Assembly (NCBI GenBank): GCA_016508695.1
Contig: VNKQ01000003.1
Span: 1,550,001-1,614,000, forward strand
Direction: 5' to 3'
Length of the DNA: 64,000 bases
DNA from: Hyphodiscus hymeniophilus
Lineage: Eukaryota; Ascomycota; Leotiomycetes; Helotiales; Hyphodiscaceae
Shown here: in pieces, positions 21,710 through 33,046 of the stretch
How the letters are laid out: the number at the start of each line of letters is the position of its first letter
Position numbering within the stretch: position 1 is the first letter of the stretch
The notes under the pieces: model-generated
Database searches by the model: none
What the model was told of the DNA's origin: nothing
What the model saw: the letters and a program-made list of their open reading frames with translations, nothing else
Made by a program: the position numbers and the translations under genes

Positions 21710-24700
21710 TTAACCTCTCCGTTTTTTCCTCGATCCGGCTTCCCTATCGCTCCCACCCCCACCTAATGCCCCAAGCCCGCCACTTTCCATCAGCCCACCG
21801 AGAAGATCCTTCCAGCTTTTGCGCCCATCAACTACATCTCCAAAGTCATGCATGATTTTCTGCACCATTTCACCTTGGCCACCTCCACCAAAACCTTTTG
21901 ACCCGTCAAGCGGTCTCCCGTCCTTGTCAAACCGCGGGGGCAGATCCTCTACGTCTGACGAGGCCGGCGATGGAGACCTACTCGCATTCCTATTCCGTCT
22001 GCGATGTTTGGAGGGTTGGTTCGGTCTGTCTGATGATGGATCCGAGTTTCGTCTTCGGCGGTGGCGGTGACGCTTGTGCCCTGTTTCTTCGTCATCATAT
22101 TCTCGGCCGCTGCTACGATGGTTGTGACTGCGTTCTCGTCTAGAACTCGAAGGGTCGTCGTAGACTTGGTCATCGGCGTAGTTGTCTGTTGGTGGGTGGT
22201 AGGTGCTCGATTCTGGTTCTTTAGACTCAGGTTTTGATGCGTGAATACGGGAGAGTCGACGAGAAGATGTGGGCGAGAGAGGGGCGAACATGACAGATTT
22301 GTTGGGTGGAGGGGCCCCATGTGGTGAAAGGGGAGAGAGCGAGCGTGAGGTTGAAGGAGTCAGAGGTCCAGGGGACGGAGGAGATGCGTGGGGGTCATCT
22401 ACACGATCTGATATAGCCATGTCAGTGTGTCGTCTCTTGGGAACATCAATAAAGGCTTCTGAAGAGGACATGAGAAACGCACCCTCGTCACGCAAATGCT
22501 CATTTGGTTCAAGAGGTGCCGTTGGTGGCGGAGGGAAATATGGTACTGAGCTGCCATTTCTTGTTGCATTGACAGGAGGAACGGGAACCACGTCTGGAGG
22601 AGGTATGTTTGCACTCACATTATCACCCGCTCTGGGAGGGGGATAGCCGTATGGATCATGCGGCGCTGCTGTGCCTGGCGGACCTGCGTAGTCTTGTGGG
22701 TTGTAAGGTGGCACTGGAGGCTGATCAAGGTGGGTGGTGGACGGATTCGCATGCTGCGTAAAGCCGGGCTGGGGTGGTGGAGCGAATTCATTCGTAGCTG
22801 GGTAGTAGGAGCCACCCGAAGCATGTGGAGGAGAAGGAGAATAGTTATCGTCATAGTGATCGTTTGCGTAGTAATTCTCTGGAGGAGCTTCTTCTTCATA
22901 ACCTGAATCCGGCCGTTAGAAAATAAGAAACAGGATATCGCCCAAACAAACAGATTGAAATGAACACAAGAAAAAAATACACTGCTGCTTCATCTAGGAA
23001 TCAGATTCGATAATCGCTTGGCTATCGAAGTTCTGATTGATGAAGCAGATTGAGAGCGGGAACGGGAACGAGATCTAGAGTGCTGGGGAACCTCACGTCT
23101 TCGTTCACGCTCGCGGTCTGCCTCCTTCTTCTCTCTTCGCTTCTTGTATTGATGAACGCCAATAGCTGCGGCACCTGTGGCAGCTGCTGCTCCAGCAATA
23201 TCTCTGACCCTACTTCGACTTCGAGAACGATGTCTGCGGTCGTCTGAGCTTGACGAGGAATGGCGTCTACGGTGAGAACGGCTTCGCGATCGGTTTGCAC
23301 CATAGGCTGCGCCGGCCGCCCCAGCTGCGAGAGCAGGATCGGTATCATAGCCCCGATAGGCGGTCGCCTGTTGTTGTGTGTATACTGGTTCAGTACCGTA
23401 TTGAACCATGCCTAACTCTGGGTCAACTACCGGATCAGAATGATAACCTGTAGATCTGGCTCTAGACCTGCTTCTTCTTCTTCTCTCTTTCCTAGCCCGA
23501 TCTGCCTCTTCCTCCTGATCCTCTTTTGCCTTGCGATTCTCGTATAATCCAGCAACTGCGGCACCTGCAAGACCGGCACCTGCGATCTCAGCTCCGGTTC
23601 TTATACGTGATCGAGATCGTGAACCGCTGCGTTTTCGTGATTTATTTCTGAAATGCTCAACAACACCGGCAACCGCAGCAGTTGCAACCCCAGCCTTGGC
23701 CATTGTCGCAGCTCGGTGTTTTGAGTTGTGTCTACTCTGGCTGCGAGAGCGAGTATCCGAACCAGAATCATATGCACCAGACCCGCGACGTCTTGAAACA
23801 CTTCGAGTCCGGCTGCGCCCTCTGCCTAGTTCATCCTTGTTTGCATTACGGTTCTGTACGTACTTGACCGCAGCAGCTGTGGCAAGACCAGCAACAGCAA
23901 GTCCGATGGCAGTCTTGACTTTTCTGTGAGAGTGTCGGCTGCTTGATCTGGATCTGGATCTGCTGTTATCTTCTCGGTCGCGATATCGACTTCTAGCTCT
24001 CGTAACCAGTTCTGTACCAATGGCACCCAGAGCAGCACCGCCGATAACGTTTCTTCCACGATGCTCTGGAGCATTTCCCGTCTTGCTTCTGTGGTTGGCT
24101 AGGAGCGCCGCTGCACCAGCACCAGCCAAAGCTCCCTCTACAAGATGTCTCTTATGGTGTGGACTTCGGCTTCCCTCTTCTCGTGTCTTCACAACTCTGC
24201 GTCGCACGACATAATCCGAACCGTCACTGTATTCTCCATCACTGACCGAGTCTCGGGGTCGAACGTCCCTACGGTCATATGCAGCGATTGCAAAGTCGTC
24301 ATCTCGTCTCGGTCCAACTTCTCGAACATCGCGTCTGTAGTAGTATTCATCTTCCTCCCTTCTTGGCTCTGGACGTGGGGCTTCTTGCGCTTCAGCTCGT
24401 CGAATAACCTGGAAACCTTGCTCTTCGCGAGGAAGAATAATCGGTGGCGGCGGCGGGGCTTCCTGAACGATAATCTGCTGTGGTTCTGGAACCCTTTGTC
24501 GAATAATAATTGGCTGTGGAGGTGGCTCAGGACGCTCGTAGTATTCGGTCTCTCTCTGATATCTCTCAAGCTCATATGGTTCCTCGCGACGAGGTTCTTC
24601 ACGACGCTCAACCCTTTTCTCGATTGTGACATCAGTTTCCCGCACGTCCCGTTGCGATTCCCACGGTCTATCCCTTCGCTCCCAAGGTCTAGCAGATTCT

Positions 24701-25113
24701 GGTTCGCGCGGACGTTCCCGCTCCCGTTCATAGACAACTGTTCTTGTACGCTCTCGTTCTGGTTCGCGGATGGGCTCTCGTTCTCTCTCGACGTATCGCT
24801 CGACGACTGTGGATCGTGGACGAATGTCGATGGAGGATCGTGGTCGTTCGATCCGTTCTGGCTCGAAGCGCTCAACTCGGCGGTCCACTTCGATGCGCTC
24901 GCCTCGTGGTAAATCCAGGCGCGAAGAACGCCGGTCGTCCTCAGCCTCTTCGACTCGACTTGGAGTTACCCGATAGCGTTGTACGGTACGATAAGAGCCA
25001 CTGCCGCCACCAGTTCTTGAGCGACCGTAAGATGAAGAGCGCTCATCGTCGGACGAGTAATCACCGTCCCGATCGCGGTAGGAGCTGCGCACAACTCTAG
25101 TAACCTCAGGCAT
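21710..25113 (-). CDS. DUF3824-type fungal protein, RS-rich with Gly/Ala helical repeats
   Basis: Exons 25113..23097 and 22902..21710 (194-nt intron, GTGAGG donor, TTCAG acceptor) give 1069 aa. The join yields the family block RRRYEEEAPPENYYANDHYDD followed by SPSPPHASGGSYYP. N-terminal third: Arg/Glu/Pro-rich charged repeats. Middle: at least five hydrophobic Gly/Ala segments (such as GALAGAGAAALLANH, AIGLAVAGLATAAAVKYV, AGVATAAVAGVVEHF, AGAGLAGAAVAGLYE and IAGAAAATGAAAIGV), each followed by RS-rich linkers. C-terminus: proline-rich, then an RS/His-rich tract and a Gly-rich end. Function is unknown; the Gly/Ala segments could be amphipathic or membrane helices. An alternative C-terminus by intron retention is possible. 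Confidence 0.85.
22903..23096 (-). other. 194-nt intron whose 5' part is coding-like
   Basis: Without splicing the frame continues for 35 codons as another RS stretch (HSRSRSRSRSQSASS) and stops at 22990. Intron retention would give a 707-aa form lacking the proline-rich C-terminus. Confidence 0.55.
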
Positions 25114-26230
25114 TTTGAAGGATTGTTTCTTGATCGGTGTCCGGTGTTCAGGTATGCCTCTCTGCCTCTTGTCTCAGGCGAAGTGAGTGGGTTAGGCACA
25201 GATTTTGTTGGAGAGGGGGAGAAGGGTAGAATAGCGTAGGGTATTTGTTGTCGTCAGCTGTCAAGGTTCGAGGGAAAAGGGTGGGGTCGAAGTGTCGGTT
25301 TGTATGTACAGTAACAAGTAGGTAAGTAGCCTGATAGGTATATTCTGGTGGTTGGGTCCGAGAGCAGAGCCTTGCGTGTGTCCAAGCCCTCTCCGAATTG
25401 CCCCTCTCTCACCGGAGTTAGCAGCAGGTGACAAGGACTACGTCAACGCTTGGTGAGTTGATGTTTACTCTTCGTCTTCCTTTCCCAGCCTTGCGCCAAG
25501 AACCACAAGTCTATTTCGGAGTCAGGGCCGGTTGAAAGTATCTGTGTGTGTGGTGATGGTGACAAAGCACAATTTGGATGGCACGAGGTGTGTTTGTTTG
25601 TTTGTTGCATCAGCTGGCAAACCGGCTTGATACGGCACGGTACAAGGATAGAGGTAGAGTCGAGTCTTTTACGTGTTACTCTCGGTAGTTGGAGGTGTGC
25701 TTCGTAGAAGGGTTGTCATTTACTCGGCGACGACGGGGGATTATAATCGGTCTATGATATAAGTCCTGGACGGGATATCCAAGGCTGGCTATTATGTGCA
25801 TTGCTCTGGCTCCAGCTTGCAGGGGAAGCTGGGATGTTTACATAGGAGATGAGCTGAAAAGGGCTGACACTTGCATATCTGCACAAGGCCACAATAATGA
25901 GTTGAGTACTCAAGAGAAATTATGGAGACAGGCAGGAAGGGCTTGGATTTCCCGTGTTCTTTCATTTATTTATTTTGTCTTGTGTGCTTTTTAGTGGTCA
26001 GCCAGGAAATACTGGCACCCGGCCCTGCTTTGTACCCCCTCTCGGTTCTTTACCAGCCGGCCCCCTATTTTATTTCCTTGTCAAAATAAGAGGAGGAGAG
26101 AACCCTGCCGTCAAGAACCGTACTAAGTTGAGTCGTCTGATGACATAACCACATTCTCGCATAATGATTCGCTTACTCAGTCACTTCCTCCCTCCTTACT
26201 CTTCAACCGTCAACAACCTGGAAGTTCACT
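25114..26230. other. Promoter and intergenic region
   Basis: Long leader/promoter region of the DUF3824-like gene, with a short TTTG microsatellite at about 25590. No credible coding region was seen. Confidence 0.5.
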
Positions 26231-26232
26231 CC

Positions 26233-26439
26233 AACCGTCACTTCCTCCAACATCAAAGAGCCGCATCCTGAAACTCAACCGTCACCAAGTTCACTTTTTA
26301 AAACGTCAAAAAGTCTCATTCTGCTGTTTTAACCATCACTAACTTTACTGCTTTAAACGTCAAAGAACCACATCCTGTTAACTCAACCGTCACCAAGTTC
26401 ACTTCTTTGAACATCAAAGAACCGCATCTAATAACTTGG
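26233..26439. repeat. 54-bp tandem repeat array (four units)
   Basis: Units start at 26233 (short, 44 bp), 26277, 26331 and 26385. Each starts AACCGTCAC or AACCATCAC, with a core AACGTCAAAGAACC and ending CATCCT. Period 54 is 18 codons; the minus strand of the two best units reads CGSLMFKEVNLVTVELTG and CGSLTFKAVKLVMVKTAE. The array is not open throughout, so a coding role is doubtful. Confidence 0.75.
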
Positions 26440-26643
26440 CACCTTTGTGAATCCCAATATATCCGCGCCCACCTTATATGTAAGGAAGTAGCCACTCTAG
26501 CACTCAATCTAGAAGAGGGTGTAAAAAGACGCAGATGCACACACAGACACAGATGCAGCCACACGGTGAGCTACAACCTCCACCTAGCCAGCCAAGCCAC
26601 TTCAGAAGCGGCTGTATCACAAGAAACTCGCTTCCACCGTCTC

Positions 26644-26755
26644 CAACCATCACCTAGTTTACTTCTTCAAACGTCAAGGAGCCGCATCCAATCAGTTCAA
26701 CCGTCACCAAGTTTACTCCCTGTAAATATTAAAGAGCCGCATCCTATTAATTTGG
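26644..26755. repeat. Second 54-bp repeat block (two units)
   Basis: Units at 26644 and 26699 match the array at 26233-26439. Both blocks are followed by a related segment containing CACACGG(T/C)GAGCTAC and CACTTCAGAAGCGGC, so a larger segment was duplicated in tandem and then diverged. Confidence 0.7.
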
Positions 26756-27222
26756 CCACTTAGGTAACTCCTATCACATGAGTACCCATCTTCTATGCAG
26801 GAGCAGATGCAGAATGCAGACACACGGCGAGCTACGACCTCAACCTAGCCAGCCGAGCCAGCTCCTTTATCCCACTTCAGAAGCGGCACTACAACTCGCC
26901 TACGAACTCAGCCTACCAGTACTTTACCGAATCCTTTCAACTCACTCTGATTTCAGAGCCTCACCTGAATCGAGAGAGAGTACTCGCCAAAAGGAACCGA
27001 GTACAAGATCGCCCGCGAGGTCGCATATAAGGCTGTGAAAGCTTTATTCACACGTCTGCCTAAAATTACATCCCGAACAACCGTCTCACAAGGCTGTCCA
27101 ATTGAGCCCTTCCAAGACCCCATAGTTACTGCATGATCGCCATTTCTATGCCCAAGCTTGTTTGAAATTACCTCAACCATGCCGTTACCCCTCTACTCGG
27201 TCGCCGAAAATCCGATGATGGT
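26756..27222. other. Intergenic, duplicated segment then nothing recognised
   Basis: The first 140 bp resembles 26540-26620. The remainder has no supported feature. Confidence 0.45.
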
Positions 27223-28841
27223 CTATGGTGGTCCGCATAAGAGCAAGGTATAAGGCCAGGCAGACAGATCGATAATCCAGACCTGTCGCTGATAGAATCG
27301 CTTCAAAAACCGGAACAACTCGCCCTCCAGATGGTGCCATTCGATCTCGTCAAATTCCATGCCCGTTTCCATAAGGTACCCCTGGAACCAAGGCTTCATT
27401 GCCGCCCATAAGTCCACTGCAAGGGCTGCACTCCCAGCCGCAAGGGTAATCATCCATCGAGCCAGTACTGCACTGGTGTTCTCGTGCATGACTTGGAAGT
27501 GATGAATTTCCCCATAAGAGAAGAGCGGATAGTCATCAGCAGAGTCTTCAGCTTCTCCTACGATCTCCCTATGGCATTCAGAGAGACAAGCGAATAGTTG
27601 ATCTTTAAGGATGCTTGAAAAGTGTCAGCTTTCTTCGACCAAATTACCACGTCATCTGTATTCCTTACACGGCACGTTTAGCCTCAACCGTCTCGGAAAC
27701 TTCGCCACCCACTTTTTCAGCCTTCTTCAGTGATTTGACTTTGTTTCTCTGGTTGTTGTTCTCATTCAAAGTGTTGTCGTTCAGAGGGACATGAGCATCT
27801 TCATAGCGAATGCGCTCGTCGGGTTCCAGAGCAGCGAGTATATCGAAACTCTTTTGTAACCCCTCGATCTCTGCTTGCAGACGCCTCCCGTGGGCCAGAG
27901 AAGCCTGGAGTCTCTCATCAAGCTCATTATACGACTCTTCCTCTCGTTCGATGTGCTTCATGATCCCAGCTTCGAGTTCGAGCCCGTTACCTCGACCCTC
28001 GGTTTGGGACCTGGCTTTTTGAGAGTTGACGGGGCGACTTTCGTGGTTTACTTTTGACGCCCTGGACGTCTCCCCTGCTTTGGATGCTTCTGCTACGTGT
28101 GCTTCTTCTGCTGGCTCCGAAGACTGGACTTTGGGCTTCTTCGGAAACCCAAAATTCTTTAGAGCGTAGCCTCTGCCTGACAATCCTGGGGCCTGAGAGT
28201 TTGTGCCAGTGGGGTCATCATAGCCGATCGCCAAACCATCGAATTGTGCCATGAAGTTGTCCACCGCAGCCAAGCCGTCCTTCGATAGTTCCAACCCCTG
28301 TGTAAGATCTAGCTATGTGGCTGCTCTCTGCCTTCGAAATGCAGTTTCACTCAAACACAAACTGTAGAATGCGTGTCGTTTTTCCTCTGGCAGTGTCTTG
28401 GCATACTCACCTAGAGCGGAGTGCCACTGTTTCTCCTCGAGTTCAATCAGTTCTGCGTCGTCGAGCTCCATTAATCGAAGGCACAGGTCCAATGGCTTGT
28501 TGAGATCCACCTCTCCCGCACAAGCAAATAGTACACCTTCGCGAGTCATAGATACTCGACCCGAGGCTTGGATGACAGCTTCGCGATTGATCAAATCCTG
28601 CTTGATTGCCACCATGGCTGGCAGAATCTTTTCGCCTTTTGTCATGGACAAGAAATGGTGTGCGTAAGCTGCGGAGACCGTGAATCCAAAATTGGAATGG
28701 ATAGCATTCATCAGTAGTTGGAGTGTGCGAGTGAGCTTTGGTTCTCTGTTTACAGTTAGCAAGTGCTGCTGCACCCACTTTGTTGACTTACTCCCAAGTA
28801 GGTTGACTATTCAACACGCGTTTTATATTTGCGGTATCCAT
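27223..28841 (-). CDS. Conserved-looking unknown protein, four exons
   Basis: Exons 28841..28792, 28745..28363, 28308..27669 and 27613..27223 give 487 aa. Introns are 46, 54 and 55 nt. The first and third have strong signals (GTAAGT with TGCTAACTG; GTAAGG with GCTGAC), and the total length is an exact codon multiple. The second intron (GTTTGT donor, GCTAG acceptor) is less certain. I do not recognise a family. Residues 1-145 look helical and globular. Residues 150-330 are Glu/Lys/Gln-rich and partly coiled-coil (MKHIEREEESYNELDERLQ). The C-terminal 130 residues form another compact, Trp-rich helical region, GSAALAVDLWAAMKPWFQGY. No signal peptide or membrane segment is obvious. Confidence 0.65.
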
Positions 28842-30760
28842 TTTGTCTTAGTCGACTGTTGGTTGTTTCCTTTGGCTTGTTGTATCTTTTCGTTCTGAGA
28901 TTTGAAAAGTGATCTTGTTGTCTAGGTGAATTGAATATCGGTGGTTTTGGTGCGAACAACGTCCGCTCCCGTCGTGATGTGGGGAATAATTCCGCGAAAA
29001 GCAGGCGAAAGCTTCGACTACTGGCAATCACGTTATATTTTGGACAACTCGACATGAACGTTGCTCTGTCTCTTAGTATTTGAGAGCAGCAACCTATGTT
29101 GAATATTACAATGAAAGGAGATAGAAAAGTACAAAAGACAAAACCAGAGTCTAAAGAAGCAAGAAGGAAGAGCTCTATTCTGATAGCAAAGCTTCCCCCA
29201 TAAGAAGCAGCCAGTGCCTGCACTTAGATTCTCTTGAGGCTGTCATAACGGAGCAGGGTATTTACCCATTAAACATACTCTAACAGGCTCACCCGACACA
29301 TGCAAGACAATCGCCAGCGACAGATCAATCGATAAAGATCAATCGACACGGCTCAATTAACACGGCTCAATCGACACAGTCATATAAATTGTTGCCAATA
29401 CCTCATTCGATAAAACTCCCTCGGACGGTACCACAATTCCTCAAGAGAAAAGGTACGATGTTGAACACTCTCTATCCCATCTCCCTCCAACTCTTTGCTA
29501 AGCAGCACAATTTATCTTTTGTTTGAAAATGGTTTATATAGACTCTTGTTTGCAATGACTCTTTGTCCCTTCTTTAGCAGAAAAAAGATAGGGGCTATGA
29601 TCATGTGATCGGTTAATTCTCAATCTCCATCTCCTTGAAGAGAAAACATGGAAGTAAAGATTTATCTGCTGTTATCAGAGACTGGAAAAAAGCTCTCTAA
29701 GTTCAAAATTATGTTTTGGTCAAATAGATCATTCAGTGTCAAGAGCCGTCTCGGGTCGTCTTTAAGATCAGCCTCACTTCCAGTCAATGTTCATTGCTCA
29801 AATCAATTGAACTAATTCAATTCCAAAAGTCCAAGTGAAAAAGCTATCATTAGTATCAATGTCAATCTACTCTAATCTATCAATCATTTCAGCGATTCAA
29901 ATGGTTTCAAGCTGCTGAGATTGTGTGAGTGCATAACCTTGAATGCCAGCTTTGAAACTCTACCAGAATTCGCTATGAATCATCGAGACTGTTTTAGCAA
30001 ATACCCTGTTATTTTACTTGTACATAGCTGATTCTACAAAAAGCAGCAAGGAACCGCTTTTGGGTAAGGTGCTTGAAAATTGTGTGCTAGATGTTATTGG
30101 GAAACAAGTTCTGCCAATATTGTTTAGCTACAAGGTCGGAATCAATAGCCAAATGTCCTTCATGTCTTGTTTCCCTGTCATTGAATTATTACATACCTTC
30201 CATTATATAGGACTTTCTTGTTGTGATTGCTCTAAGTGATATTTAGCATTGTTCCTCCAAAAAGTTTGGTAAAGCCAGTTTCTACATGTTCTTAGCAAGG
30301 TCACAAGGTGTAATGTATAATTTTATGGATGCTACCTTATGATAGCGTCACTCTTCTAATGGTATTCGTAGCAAAGATATATAGCTTTGCAAGCATTTTT
30401 CCTATTATCTGAACTCAGTGGAACAAAAATCAACAGGACCAAATCCGGCCTGATCACTTCCTTGGCTCCGTCATCCTTCACACCACTAGTCGCCTTCAGA
30501 GCAAACAATACAAACATCTCCATTCCAGATTAGCCCTGAGCCCTCGGAGGCTCGGATCCGGGTGAAGCGAACGGCGCTAGCGTCCAATACTTGACTCTCT
30601 TCTCGTTGAGATTTCGCGACATCTCTTTCTAGTCCATTACAACTTCGTTTCTACCTTTCGTGTCTTCAACTTCAACGTCTACAATACACCAACTCACAAC
30701 ACAACCAACAAACAATCTCTTCTACCAACACCTAAGAGAAGTCAACCTGTAGCTGCAGAT
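28842..30760. other. Long AT-rich intergenic region
   Basis: No supported gene. At 29320-29385 there are short overlapping repeats of CACGGCTCAA and AATCGACAC with 14-bp spacing. The stretch 29400-30420 is markedly AT-rich. The last 250 bp is a pyrimidine-rich leader of the secreted protein gene. Confidence 0.55.
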
Positions 30761-31649
30761 ATGGCTTCCTTCAAGTCATCCGCAGTGATGCTCGCTCTGA
30801 CTTTGGTCGGATTGGTCATTACCTTTGCCAATGGCGTCCCTGTTCAAGGTCGTGATGCCGCTGCTTCTGACCCTTGCCCTACTGGTCCTGGTCCTCACCA
30901 TATGATTTGCCGTCTTGAGGCTGGTGTTCTTGCACGCCAAGGTTCTTATTCTGTTCCCGTAAGTGGAATTACTCACTTCTACTTCTCATCTATGATTTTG
31001 CTGCCTTACTCCTTTGATATGTACGGAATGTATCAATTGACATGTTCTCATCCAGGATGGATCTCCAACTCTCCAGTCTCTCCCTCAATTCCCTTCTGAC
31101 AATCCTTCCTCAACGGTCACATTAAGCCGCCACATCCGCCCTGCTTCCCGTGCTGAGCCTCTTGCCTCTTCACCGTCTATTCTGACCGACTTCACCTTCT
31201 TGTCAGCACCTCCGCAACCTTCCACGACTGCCACTCTCACCAGCAATCCGGGACTAAAGTCAACTTCTTACCCGGGTTCCTACTCATACAGCACCACCCC
31301 TTCCACGTCCTGCACTGATTCAGCATCTACCTACAGCACGCTGTTCCCCACCACCATCAATCGCCCATCCCATACCTTCATCGGCCGCCCACCTCCCGAA
31401 CACAGAGTCTCACTCACCCACCCCGCCGTCTGCACAACAACCGCATTCGTCAACGTTCCCTTCCAACTGGGTCCCACTTCGACAAAGTATGCTCATACCA
31501 CAACAATTACCAGTCATGTTCCGTGTAATGGCTGTGCGCTCAATGTTGTCAACCGTGGTGGAATTGGACCAGTTGTTCACTTCACCACTACAGTCACCGT
31601 CCAAGAGACGAAGACTACGGAGGTCTTACAATGCTCGACTACTGATTAG
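30761..31649 (+). CDS. Secreted Ser/Thr/Pro-rich protein
   Basis: Exons 30761..30958 and 31056..31649 (97-nt intron, GTAAGT donor, CCAG acceptor) give 263 aa. Residues 1-25 form a signal peptide (hydrophobic core VMLALTLVGLVITFA, likely cut before VPVQG). The mature chain is rich in Thr, Ser and Pro, with few cysteines. The C-terminal block has HVPCNGCALNVVNRGG, then a Thr-rich beta-like end (VHFTTTVTVQETKTTEVLQC). A CxxC followed by a terminal Cys suggests a small disulfide-stabilised domain. It could be a cell-wall or effector-like secreted protein, but nothing in the sequence identifies a function. Confidence 0.7.
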
Positions 31650-32269
31650 ATGGATTTGTGTCGATGATGCTGACTCTCTGGGAATGGCAAAATCGATTCA
31701 TGGGCTTTCTGTTCCTTGGGAAAGTTTGAGCTTGGAAGGATAGATCAAGCATGGCGTTGATTAAGGGAATGCATCAATGGGCGCTGGACGGTTATCTGGC
31801 AATGCAATGATTTCATCCAAAACACGCTTCCATCTTGAATTAGTGATGTCTGAATTGGTTTCTTTAATCAAGTGATCCCGCTGTTTAGTTGCTTTGCAAA
31901 GCCTGTAAAGATGTCAGAATCGTTCACATGTATTGACTTACATGGATCTTTGAGAAGTTGAGCAGCCTTTAAGTAGACGCCCAGATTTCTTGTCCATGAC
32001 TCAGACATGAGGTTGCAGACTCCCGAGCTTATGTGCATATAAGTGAATTATCACATATATTGACTGTCTTGTGTCTTGGGAGAATTGGGAAGTACTTGAA
32101 AACACATACAGATCTGCCGCTCAAAAGTGGAAGCTTTAGAGTATGCAAGCTGCCACAATCCTTACGAGGGAGAACACGTATCAAAACTCCTCCCAATGCT
32201 AGTGCCCATCCCATTTTACCCACAACCAAACGCCACAGCAAAGCAAATCTCCACCCACGTCTCAACCCA
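31650..32269. other. Intergenic, nothing recognised
   Basis: Between convergent genes. No supported ORF, RNA gene or repeat. Confidence 0.5.
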
Positions 32270-32890
32270 TCAGAGCAAATCAAAATCATCCAGCTTTTCC
32301 CTATACTTCAAGATATTCCTCTTGATCTTCGAACCATCAACCCAAGTGACGAAGTCTTCAAGTCCCCTCGACACAAGAAACGCCGTATCCGTAACCGGCT
32401 CGGTACCGACCCTAACATGACCCTGCTCAATCAGCTTCGTAGCAGCCTGTACCGTCTCCGCCATTCGCAACCTCGTCATGACGACGGGTAATCTCCTGCG
32501 ACAGAAAGCAGACACCGAGACATTGCGCTCTACCTCTGAGAGCTTGGCGGTCGACGCGGAGGAGGGCAGGATGCCCATGTCGTGCAGTTTGGAGAGCAGG
32601 AGGGATTCATGCTTGAGACGGGTGGGGGAATCCGGAGGGAGAGCGGCGAGGCGGTGGGCTAGTTGTTTGAGGCTCTAGACTTTATGTTAGCAAGGTTTCT
32701 CCGAAGGGAGGAGAGGAGGGAATGGAGGACTTGCCCCGCAGATACGGTTGTATTTCTGGTAGTCGCCCGGTTTTTGGATGTTATATCTTCGTATTACGGC
32801 TGCGTCTCGGTGCTTATCGTCGCTTTTCCATTCGACGAAATTTACTTTTCGGAGGAGCTTCTGCTCGTGATGCTTTAGCTTGCGGACCAT
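32270..32890 (-). CDS. IMP3: U3 snoRNP protein Imp3 (S4 domain)
   Basis: Exons 32890..32735 and 32674..32270 give 186 aa, matching the family length. The protein starts MVRKLKHHEQKLLRKVNF and has KYNRICGSLKQLAHRL across the splice. It then carries an S4 RNA-binding domain (RRLPVVMTRLRMAETVQAA, IEQGHVRVG) and ends in the usual KIKRNILKY-YREKLDDFDLL region. Imp3 works in the small-subunit processome, pairing U3 snoRNA with pre-18S rRNA in the nucleolus. The intron has a GC donor (GGG|GCAAGT, 32734-32733), a TGCTAACAT branch and a TCTAG acceptor; no GT donor gives the conserved frame. Divergent from the bS18m gene, 156 bp apart. Confidence 0.95.
32675..32734 (-). other. GC-AG intron of IMP3
   Basis: 60 nt, donor GCAAGT, branch GCTAACA, acceptor CTAG. 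The conserved exon joint CG|SLKQLAHRL fixes the donor exactly. Confidence 0.85.
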
Positions 32891-33046
32891 CTTTGCTGTG
32901 TCTTGCTTCGTTGATTTCTGGCGAGGTCGGGTTTGAAAATATCACGGGCGGGAAATCTATTCGCCGACGCTAAAGATTACCGTACTTGTACTGAGCTTCA
33001 ACATCACCTCTTAAATGGACATAATCTCTAAGCATTGAAAGGCAAG

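Noticed and set aside
24145..24912. 255-codon ORF on the plus strand
   Set aside because: Antisense shadow of the Arg/Glu-rich coding sequence of the DUF3824-like gene; biased codons suppress stops.
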